Below, piece by piece: positions 58,083 through 64,000 of a stretch of 64,000 bases of DNA; positions within the stretch are counted from its first letter, which is position 1, and the number at the start of each line of letters is the position of its first letter. The translations under genes and the position numbers were made by a program. The notes beneath the pieces are model-generated. The model did no database searches. It worked only from the letters and a program-made list of their open reading frames with translations, and was not told where the DNA came from. Origin of the DNA: an uncultured Oscillospiraceae bacterium (GTDB lineage: Bacteria; Bacillota; Clostridia; Oscillospirales; Oscillospiraceae); the NCBI GenBank assembly GCA_944385795.1, contig CALWYP010000055.1:1-64000 (forward strand), read 5' to 3'.

Positions 58083-59198
58083 CTATTCCCCTGTCAGGTA
58101 TATGGGCCGGAAAAGCCTTTCTGCGACCCTCCGCAGCGGCCCCGGGCGCCTGTAAACCGGCATGTCTTCCGCATAGACCAGCTCTACGGAGCCCAGCTCC
58201 ACGCCGCCGCTCGAGGCGTATATCCGCCCGGCGGGCTCGCCCCGCCGTACAGGCGCTATTACCAGTGGCGGAAGTTCCAGCCCTATTTCGATTTCCGCGC
58301 CGCGTTCAACCGCCGCCCGGAGTTCCTCTTCCGGCATGGCCTCTATCCAGGCGCCCTCCCCGCCTGCGGCGGGGACGCGGAAGCGCGTATCCACCGCGGC
58401 GACGGTACGGCTCTCATACTTTTCAAAGGCCCAGTCATAGAGCGCGGCGTGGTCGCGCCAGTCGTCGCGGTCGCAGAGCGTGACGCAGACAAGCCTCAGC
58501 CCGTCCCGCTCGGCGCAGCTCACCAGGGTGCGGCCGGCGGCCTTGGTGTAGCCTGTTTTTACGCCGATACAGCCGTCGTAGCTTGTAAGCAGCTTGTTAT
58601 GGTTATATATCTCACGGCCGTGTACGACGGCGCTCTTGGAGGAGACGATGCGCCTGAAGCCGTCGTCCTCCATTGCGTGCGCGGCAAGGCGGGCCATGTC
58701 TCGGGCCGAAGAATAGTGGCCCTCGGCGTCGAGCCCGCTGGCGTTGGCGAAGCGCGTGTTAGTAAGCCCGAGCGAGCGCGCCTTTTCGTTCATGAGCCCG
58801 GCGAAGGCTTCCTCGCTCCCCGCCGTGTGCAGCGCGAGGGCGGCTGCCGCGTCGTTGCCTGAGCACAGCATAAGCCCGTAGAGCAGTTCCTCGACGGTAT
58901 AGCTCTCGCCCTCGCGCAGATACATGCTCGAACCCTCCCGGCCGGCGGAACGGGAATCTATTTTCACGCGCTCGCCGGGCGCGCAGTTCTCCAGCGCCAC
59001 GAGGGCCGTCATAATCTTTGTCGTGCTGGCTATGAGCATTCTCTCATCCGGGTTGAGTTCATATAGCGCCCTGCCGGAGCCGGCGTCTATCAGTATCGCC
59101 GCTTTGGCGGAAACCTGTACCTGGGCAGGCTCCGCGGCCGCGGATACGCCCTGGCTGAGCAGCGCAAGGGCGAGCGCCAAAGCGCCTATCCTCTTCAA
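58083..59198 (-). CDS. D-alanyl-D-alanine carboxypeptidase, DacF/DacB-like
   Basis: 371 residues from a TTG at 59198 (GAGGTG upstream); the ATG at 59216 lacks a ribosome-binding site and a frame to 59357 lies in the neighbour. Signal peptide MKRIGALALALALLSQGVSA is followed by a complete penicillin-binding S11 domain: SxxK in IASTTKIMT, SGN in CSGNDAA, KTG in GVKTGYTKAAG. A C-terminal PBP5-like beta domain follows. It trims D-Ala from peptidoglycan stem peptides; next to gerW and the DUF2953 gene it probably serves the spore cortex (inference). Confidence 0.9.
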   Translation of the reverse strand: MKRIGALALALALLSQGVSAAAEPAQVQVSAKAAILIDAGSGRALYELNPDERMLIASTTKIMTALVALENCAPGERVKIDSRSAGREGSSMYLREGESYTVEELLYGLMLCSGNDAAAALALHTAGSEEAFAGLMNEKARSLGLTNTRFANASGLDAEGHYSSARDMARLAAHAMEDDGFRRIVSSKSAVVHGREIYNHNKLLTSYDGCIGVKTGYTKAAGRTLVSCAERDGLRLVCVTLCDRDDWRDHAALYDWAFEKYESRTVAAVDTRFRVPAAGGEGAWIEAMPEEELRAAVERGAEIEIGLELPPLVIAPVRRGEPAGRIYASSGGVELGSVELVYAEDMPVYRRPGPLRRVAERLFRPIYLTGE

Positions 59199-59231
59199 AA
59201 TAGCACCACCTCGCATGGAAGTGGTGCTATT
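59199..59231 (-). promoter_or_regulatory. Hairpin abutting the dac start codon
   Basis: On the minus-strand RNA AATAGCACCAC (59231-59221), an 11-base loop and GTGGTGCTATT (59209-59199) form a perfect 11-bp stem that ends at the base before the TTG start. The ribosome-binding region GAGGTGG is split between the loop and the stem. It could act as a translation brake for dac, as a weak gerW terminator, or both. Confidence 0.55.
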
Positions 59232-59250
59232 GTCTGCTGTTTTTGCTCGA

Positions 59251-59676
59251 TTATGCCCCGGCCGGAGGCGTTTCGTCCTGCGCCGCGGGCTGCCCGCCGC
59301 CGGAGGCGCACTTTTTGTCCATGAAGGCCTCGGCCCTGTCAATAAGCTGGGGCACAAGGTCGATGACGCGGTCGAGGGTAGTGACGGCGGGCGGCTGGAT
59401 GTTGAGCATACGCACAGAGCCGTCCTTGACTATGAGGAAACCGATGGGCTCGATCCTGATGCCGGCCCCGCTGCCGCCGACGCAGCCGTCGCGCTGCTTG
59501 ACAAGGTCCCCGCCGCCGCCGGCGAAGCCGACGCTGACCCGGCTGACGGGCACAAGGGTCACGCCGTCGGGCGTGCTGACCGGGTCGCCCACCACGGTGT
59601 TGGCGTCGACCATTTCCTTTATCTTCGCTATGCTGGCCCTAAGAAATTCGGCCATCGGGGTCTGCATCTCGTTCAT
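59251..59676 (-). CDS. gerW: Spore germination protein GerW/YtfJ
   Basis: 141 residues. VDANTVVGDPVSTPDGVTLVPVSRVSVGFAGGGGD followed by GSGAGIRIEPIGFLIVKDGSVRMLNI is the whole YtfJ family core. GerW is a forespore (sigma-G class) protein needed for normal germination in Bacillus. Directly downstream of the DUF2953 gene, as ytfJ is of ytfI in Bacillus; the reading frames overlap by 38 bases. Confidence 0.92.
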   Translation of the reverse strand: MNEMQTPMAEFLRASIAKIKEMVDANTVVGDPVSTPDGVTLVPVSRVSVGFAGGGGDLVKQRDGCVGGSGAGIRIEPIGFLIVKDGSVRMLNIQPPAVTTLDRVIDLVPQLIDRAEAFMDKKCASGGGQPAAQDETPPAGA

Positions 59677-60325
59677 CTTTTTCCTTCCTTTCCTTTGCGG
59701 CGGCCTTTTCGGCCCTGGCCGCGTCCCTCTTGATTTTCAGGAAGCCCGCGCCCGCGGCAAGCGCGACGGCGAGGACCCTGGCCAAGTTCAGCGTTACGGT
59801 TATCCCGCCGTCCACGGCGGTGCGCTCGGCGTTAAAGTCGAGCCCGGTCTGCACATCGCTCTTCCTGACGTTGAAGGCCCGGCCCGCGGCCCCGCCGAGG
59901 GTGGCGGCGGCGCTGTTTATAAGCCCGTAGGCCATCGCGCCCTCATACGGGTCGGCGCCCGCCACGGTTATGTGCAGCACGAAGCGGTTCACGGTGAGCT
60001 TCCTGCGGAAGCGCGTCAGGGTCCTGCCGGCAAGGCGCAGGAGCTCGGGAACCATATCCTTTGTAATAAGCTGCGGTTTGGGCGTTTCCTCCCCTGCCGG
60101 CTTCCCCTGCTTTCCCTTCTTGGGCTTCGCGGCCTTCTTCGCCTTTTCCTTCCCGGCCTTTTTCGCCGCGGGCGGGTAGAGCTTCAAATCAAAGCAAAAC
60201 ACCCTTGCCGCCACGGTGAGCGCCCCGCCGGAATAGTCCGCGGAGACGCCGAAGGGCGTGAACAGCAGCAAAAGCAGTATCAGCAGTATTACCGCCAGTA
60301 TTATCCATCCAATCAGGCGCTTCAC
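59639..60325 (-). CDS. DUF2953 protein (YtfI-like)
   Basis: 228 residues: one N-terminal membrane helix (about 5-23), then the DUF2953 core (ADYSGGALTVAARVFCFDLKLYP, ITVAGADPYEGAMAYGLINSAAATLGG) and a very basic C-terminus. A Lys-rich insert (KKAGKEKAKKAAKPKKGKQGK, about 56-76) is a low-complexity addition. It is always next to gerW in spore-formers. Function unknown. Confidence 0.87.
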   Translation of the reverse strand: MKRLIGWIILAVILLILLLLLFTPFGVSADYSGGALTVAARVFCFDLKLYPPAAKKAGKEKAKKAAKPKKGKQGKPAGEETPKPQLITKDMVPELLRLAGRTLTRFRRKLTVNRFVLHITVAGADPYEGAMAYGLINSAAATLGGAAGRAFNVRKSDVQTGLDFNAERTAVDGGITVTLNLARVLAVALAAGAGFLKIKRDAARAEKAAAKERKEKDERDADPDGRIS

Positions 60326-60346
60326 CCCCTTTGCCGGGCTTCCGGC

Positions 60347-60958
60347 TTACTCCGCCTCTTTTTCCTCCATGTCTATCTCAAGCTGCTCGCCGCGGCTCCT
60401 GAGCTTTTCAACGGCGTCCTGCAGCTTTTCAAGCCCGTCCGACTCCGTGAGGTCCGGAAGCGTGGGCAGCTCGTCCAGGGAGCTCACGCCCATAACGCGC
60501 AGGAAAGCCTCTGTGGTGCGGTACAGCGTGGGCCGCCCAGGCGCGTCCAGGCGCCCGGCGGGCTCAATTAGCCCCTTTTCAGCCAGCGAAGAGACGGTGT
60601 AGGAGCTGTCGACGCCCCTTACCTGTTCCACATACGCGCGCGTGACGGGCTGGAAATACGCTATTATTGCCAGGGCCTCCAGCGCGCTCGGGCTGAGGCG
60701 CGGCGCGGCGCGGTGCTCTATTACCCTGGAAATGAGCTTGGCAAATTCGGGCGCGGAGCAAAGCTGTAGGGTCTTGCCCAGGTGCAGCAGCCTTATGCCC
60801 CGCGAGTTCTCCTCATAGTAGTCCCCGAGCTTCTTCGCCGTGGTGAGCACGTCCTCCTCGGATATGCCCAGCACCAGCGAGAGGCGCGCCGTGGGCACAG
60901 GCTCGCCGGACGCGAAGAGTATGGCCTCGAGCGCGGGCGCAAGTTCTATTATATCCAT
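60347..60958 (-). CDS. scpB: Segregation and condensation protein B
   Basis: 203 residues from the ATG at 60958 (MDIIELAPALEAILFASG); the longer frame from 61066 lies inside scpA. Two winged-helix domains, including LSPSALEALAIIAYFQPVTRAYVEQVRGVDSSYTVSSLAEKGLI. It joins ScpA and Smc to form condensin. Its start shares bases with the scpA stop (TAATG). Confidence 0.96.
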   Translation of the reverse strand: MDIIELAPALEAILFASGEPVPTARLSLVLGISEEDVLTTAKKLGDYYEENSRGIRLLHLGKTLQLCSAPEFAKLISRVIEHRAAPRLSPSALEALAIIAYFQPVTRAYVEQVRGVDSSYTVSSLAEKGLIEPAGRLDAPGRPTLYRTTEAFLRVMGVSSLDELPTLPDLTESDGLEKLQDAVEKLRSRGEQLEIDMEEKEAE

Positions 60959-61755
60959 TAACTGTCTTCCTCTATGGCTTCCAGTATTTTTTCCGTGTCG
61001 CCGCCGGCAAATTCCAGCACCAGCTCGCCGCCGCGCTCGCTGAGCGTAAGCGAGCCCATGGAGCACAGCTCCAGGACGGAGAGGAACACCGCGACAATCT
61101 CGCTGCGGCTGCGGCTCTCCCCGCAGAGCTCGCCCAGCGTAGCCGGGCCCTGGCGGCTGAGGCGCTCTATGAGCTCGCGGGATTTGTCCCTCACGCCGTA
61201 GATAATGCGCTTTGGCGCGAGCTTCAGGAGCTCCTGAGGCGCGGGAGGCTTCGCGTCCGGGCGCATATAGACCGAGCAGAGCGCGGCCAGCAGCTCCGCG
61301 GGCTCATGCCTGTAGTCATAGGCCTTGGCCGCGGGGCTGAGCGGCTCCTGCGTCCGGGTAAAGAGGTCCCTGCCGTTTTCGCTCATGCCGCCGAACTCGG
61401 GCAAAACCTGCTTTATGCGCTCCCGTGCGCCCTTGGCCTTGAGCTGTTCCAGGCTGGAAACAAGCTGTTCGAGCTCGCTTATCTCCTTATCGGAAGCGAG
61501 GAGCGTGCGCGTCTTGATGTACAGCAGGTAGGCCGCCATCTGGACGAACTCGCTCGCTATCTCCAGGTCCATGCGCTGCATCTCGTCCAGGTAGGCGAGA
61601 TACTGGTCGAGTATATCCGCGACGGAGATATCGCGTATCTCAATCTTGTTTTTACTCAGGAGCTGCAATATAAGGCTGAGCGGGCCCTCAAAGTCCGCGA
61701 GGGAATCGTCCCTCTCGCGTATCACGCCCTCAAGGCGGAAGGTCGGGTCGGTCAT
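60958..61755 (-). CDS. scpA: Segregation and condensation protein A (kleisin)
   Basis: 265 residues from the ATG at 61755 (MTDPTFRLEGVIRERDDSLADFEGPLSLILQLL). The N-terminal kleisin helix region (FEGPLSLILQLLSKNKIEIRDI) and C-terminal winged helix (REIVAVFLSVLELCSMGSLTL-like) are present. Bridges Smc heads with ScpB. It overlaps the M50 protease gene by four bases. Confidence 0.95.
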   Translation of the reverse strand: MTDPTFRLEGVIRERDDSLADFEGPLSLILQLLSKNKIEIRDISVADILDQYLAYLDEMQRMDLEIASEFVQMAAYLLYIKTRTLLASDKEISELEQLVSSLEQLKAKGARERIKQVLPEFGGMSENGRDLFTRTQEPLSPAAKAYDYRHEPAELLAALCSVYMRPDAKPPAPQELLKLAPKRIIYGVRDKSRELIERLSRQGPATLGELCGESRSRSEIVAVFLSVLELCSMGSLTLSERGGELVLEFAGGDTEKILEAIEEDS

Positions 61756-62441
61756 ACAAAGAGCCTCACAAGGTCGAAGCCCCACTCGGCGACGAGGAAC
61801 AGGCGGCTGAACACCCAGTTGGACGCGGCGGTAAGCGGGTCTATGGGCATACGGTTCATCACGACGACAAGCGCAAGCAGGATTATCATGCCGTAGCGCT
61901 CATAGTACATGAGCTTGGCGTAGGCGCGCTCGGACACGAAGGAGTAGAGCACCTTGCTGCCGTCGAGCGGTGGTATGGGTATGATATTGAAAAGGGCCAG
62001 CGTAAGGCTCAGATAGGCCGTGATATACACTGTTTCAAGGACATAGTAGCCAAAGCCCGTGTTATAAAGGGGGATATACAGCAGCCCGTAGATGAAAAGG
62101 GCTACGACGCAGATTATCAGGTTGGCCACAGGCCCCGCGGCGGCGGTTATCGCCATACCCCGCTTGGGGTCGGAAAAGTTGTTCATATTCACCGGCACGG
62201 GCTTCGCCCAGCCGAAGTGGAAAACGGCCAGCATTACGAGGCCTATTATATCTATATGCTTTATCGGGTTCAAGGAAAGGCGGCCGGCGCGCTTCGCCGT
62301 CCCGTCGCCCAGGCGCAGCGCCGCGTAGCCGTGGGCGCACTCATGGAAGGTGATGCAGATAAGGGCCGGGAGCACGCTGAGCAGGATTTGAATCGGCACG
62401 GACCAGTCCAGCCCGCGTATTATCGCTTGAAAGTCGTTCAT
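61752..62441 (-). CDS. Site-2 protease family protein (M50)
   Basis: 229 residues from MNDFQAII (ATG at 62441). An integral membrane protein with zinc site HECAH (in ITFHECAHGYAALRLGD), a later IPPLDGSKVL (second metal ligand Asp) and about five hydrophobic segments. These short 'YwhC/DUF-type' M50 proteins carry no PDZ domain. Substrate unknown; the same gene precedes scpA in Bacillus-type genomes. Confidence 0.92.
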   Translation of the reverse strand: MNDFQAIIRGLDWSVPIQILLSVLPALICITFHECAHGYAALRLGDGTAKRAGRLSLNPIKHIDIIGLVMLAVFHFGWAKPVPVNMNNFSDPKRGMAITAAAGPVANLIICVVALFIYGLLYIPLYNTGFGYYVLETVYITAYLSLTLALFNIIPIPPLDGSKVLYSFVSERAYAKLMYYERYGMIILLALVVVMNRMPIDPLTAASNWVFSRLFLVAEWGFDLVRLFV

Positions 62442-62489
62442 AAGACACCTCATTGTTGATTATACCAACAACTCCATTTAAAAACAAGA

Positions 62490-62517
62490 GCGGGCCGCGC
62501 AAATTTACACGGCCCGC
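62490..62517. terminator. Hairpin after engB
   Basis: GCGGGCCG (62490-62497) pairs with CGGCCCGC (62510-62517). On the minus strand TCTTGTTTTTAAA follows, so the U-run is displaced by 4 bases. Confidence 0.6.
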
Positions 62518-62527
62518 CCGATTTTGT

Positions 62528-63115
62528 TTATATGGCGCTGAGTATTTCGGCGAGGAGCTCGTTCCTCCCCGTGCCCTTTTCTGCGGAGAAAGCTATGACC
62601 TTTATGCCCTCAGGCAGGGAAAGCGTCTCGCGTATAAGTGAAATATTGGCCTCGCAGGCGGTCTTGGATATCTTATCGCATTTGTTGGCCACGACCACGA
62701 AGGGGCGGCCGGAGGATTTAAACCATTCGGCCATGGTGACGTCGTCGCCCGTGGGCTTGTGCCTCGCGTCGACTATATGGACGCCGAGGGAGATGCGCCC
62801 GCTTTCGGCGAAATAGCTCTCCATGAGCTTGGCCCAGCGGTCGCGCTCCGCCTTGCTGACCGCGGCGTAGCCGTAGCCCGGCAGGTCGACGAACCAGCAC
62901 TGGCCGTCGATGTCGAAGTAGTTGACGTGTACGGTTTTCCCGGGCTGCGAGCCCACGCGCGCAAAGTTCCTGCGGTTAAGCAGGCGGTTGATTACGGAGC
63001 TCTTGCCCACGTTGGATTTGCCCGCGAAGACAACGGCCCGGCGGCCGTCGCGTATGAAGTCCCTGGGCGAGGCGGCGGAGCGGACGAATTCGGCTCGGTT
63101 CAGGTTTATCGGCAT
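62528..63115 (-). CDS. ysxC: Ribosome biogenesis GTP-binding protein YsxC/EngB
   Basis: 195 residues. G1 VFAGKSNVGKSSVIN, G3 VDLPGYGYA, G4 ANKCDK and G5 FSAEKGTG are all canonical. Helps assemble the 50S subunit. It lies one base after the lon stop, the same lon-ysxC order as in Bacillus. Confidence 0.97.
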   Translation of the reverse strand: MPINLNRAEFVRSAASPRDFIRDGRRAVVFAGKSNVGKSSVINRLLNRRNFARVGSQPGKTVHVNYFDIDGQCWFVDLPGYGYAAVSKAERDRWAKLMESYFAESGRISLGVHIVDARHKPTGDDVTMAEWFKSSGRPFVVVANKCDKISKTACEANISLIRETLSLPEGIKVIAFSAEKGTGRNELLAEILSAI

Positions 63116-63116
63116 T

Positions 63117-64000
63117 TCACTGTCCTATTCTGGCGCCGCTTGAAGAGGCGGCCTGCGGCACTACGGCGTTATTGGCGCCCGGAGCGACGTCCAGGCGGTT
63201 GAGGGCGACGTCGAGTATGTCGTCGACGTGTTCGGCTGTTACGAACTTGAGGCTGTCGCGCACGGCCGGGTCGATTTCTTCGAGATCGGGTTCGTTCGCC
63301 GCGGGTATTATCACCGTGCTCACCCCGGCGCGCAGCGCGGCCATGGTCTTCTCCTTCAGGCCGCCTATAGGCAGTATGCGCCCGCGGAGGGTGATCTCGC
63401 CCGTCATGGCGAGGTCGCGCCGCACGGGGATACCCGTAAGGGCGGAGATGACGCCGATGCAGATGGTGATACCGGCGCTCGGCCCGTCCTTGGGCACCGC
63501 GCCCTCCGGGAAGTGGATATGGATGTCCCGGTTCTTGTAGAATTCCGGGTCTATGCCGAGGCGCCCGGCGCGCGAGCGGATATAGGTGATAGCCGCCTTG
63601 CAGCTCTCCTTCATCACGTCGCCCAGGTTGCCGGTGAGCTCGAGACGGCCCGTGCCCTCCACCACGCCGGCCTCCACATCTAGCACTTCGCCGCCGACCG
63701 CGGTCCAGGCCAGGCCGCGCACAAGGCCGATCTCGTCGCGGGCGTATACGGTCTCCGGCTTATACTTTGCCGGGCCAAGCAGGCCCTCCAGCTTGCCCGC
63801 CCTGACGGCGAGGGATTTGTACTCGCCCTTGGCTATGCCGGCGGCGCACTTGCGGCAAACGGCGGCCAGCTCGCGCTCAAGCAGCCTTACGCCGCTCTCG
63901 CGGGTGTAGAGGGTTATTATTTCGCGTATAGCCCCGTCGCTGACGCGCAGGGTGCTGCCGTTCAGGCCGTGGCGCTTGCGCTGCTTTGGCAGGAGGTGGC
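63117..64000 (-). CDS. lon: ATP-dependent protease Lon (La), C-terminal part; N-terminus beyond window
   Basis: About 294 residues are visible, open to the window edge. The upstream part reads LPKQRKRHGL... then the sensor region YTRESGVRLLERELAAVCRK (end of the AAA+ domain), then the S16 protease domain. The catalytic Ser lies in PKDGPSAGITI, the Lys in GGLKEKTMAALRAG. Lon degrades damaged proteins. A Ser/Ala/Gly tail ends it. Confidence 0.95.
   Translation of the reverse strand, partial: HLLPKQRKRHGLNGSTLRVSDGAIREIITLYTRESGVRLLERELAAVCRKCAAGIAKGEYKSLAVRAGKLEGLLGPAKYKPETVYARDEIGLVRGLAWTAVGGEVLDVEAGVVEGTGRLELTGNLGDVMKESCKAAITYIRSRAGRLGIDPEFYKNRDIHIHFPEGAVPKDGPSAGITICIGVISALTGIPVRRDLAMTGEITLRGRILPIGGLKEKTMAALRAGVSTVIIPAANEPDLEEIDPAVRDSLKFVTAEHVDDILDVALNRLDVAPGANNAVVPQAASSSGARIGQ

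Overview
The window is a GC-rich (about 60% by eye), gene-dense chromosomal segment from an endospore-forming Firmicute of the class Clostridia. An Oscillospirales/Ruminococcaceae-like lineage is the best guess. The evidence is spoIVA, cwlD, sigG, cotJ, sipL, spoVM, gerW and a dacF-type carboxypeptidase together with housekeeping genes of clostridial type: a fused IspH-ribosomal protein S1, a PPi-type phosphofructokinase, an MEP isoprenoid pathway, CdaA, CarD and YebC. No rRNA, tRNA, CRISPR array, insertion sequence or prophage was seen. No stretch over 300 bases lacks a gene.

Layout, left to right. At 1-570 an XRE repressor with a coupled membrane protein lies behind a tandem palindromic operator. 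At 0.7-7.6 kb, on the plus strand, are spoIVA, an aspartate-type aminotransferase, cwlD-radA-(unknown) and a tyrosine recombinase. At 7.6-11 kb is a cell-surface acylation cassette (DUF4358-like lipoprotein, MBOAT acyltransferase, DHHW protein). At 11-15.4 kb an inactivated P-type ATPase homologue follows fba, and fba is divergent from pfp with overlapping promoters. At 15.5-18.3 kb are an ECF sigma factor with a membrane partner and a cotJ operon whose cotJA and cotJB are fused. At 18.3-26.5 kb, on the minus strand, are sdaAA/sdaAB/comEC, a lipoprotein, a HIT protein and alaS. At 26.6-29 kb, on the plus strand, are a Nim-like flavoprotein, sigG behind a hairpin that buries its ribosome-binding site, and a coiled-coil protein. 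At 29-46 kb is a long minus-strand series: yebC; sipL with spoVM and a membrane miniprotein; rsgA-prkC-prpC-rlmN-rsmB-fmt-def-priA-rpoZ-gmk-remA-yicC; then rseC-like, cdaR and cdaA. At 46-51.5 kb are a class V aminotransferase with DUF3343, ispD-ispF, a methyltransferase, a lipoprotein and carD. At 51.5-64 kb, on the minus strand, are ispH-S1, plsC, cmk, an HI0933-type flavoprotein, an RpiR regulator, rluB, dac, gerW, DUF2953, scpB-scpA, an M50 protease, engB and the 3' part of lon.

The genes meet in three themes. (1) Spore envelope: SpoVM anchors SpoIVA to the forespore membrane and SipL binds SpoIVA; all three are encoded here, and spoIVA and sipL have similar sigma-E-like promoters. CwlD, DacF, GerW/YtfI and CotJ act on cortex, germination and coat. 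(2) Translation, ribosome and cell-wall signalling: the gmk-to-rsgA cluster keeps the order known from Bacillus but lacks coaBC. (3) Isoprenoids: ispD, ispF and ispH lie within 6 kb.

The most unusual item is the 651-residue P1B-ATPase homologue at 11019-12974. Its frame and fold are intact, but every catalytic motif I could check (phosphorylation DKTGT, actuator TGES, hinge GDGxND, HP, CPC) has been replaced. Other notable items are the sigG leader hairpin, an easily missed 25-residue spoVM gene, the cotJA-cotJB fusion, and two back-to-back TGAAGC palindromes at the XRE promoter. Shadow reading frames on opposite strands are abundant because of the GC content and were left out.
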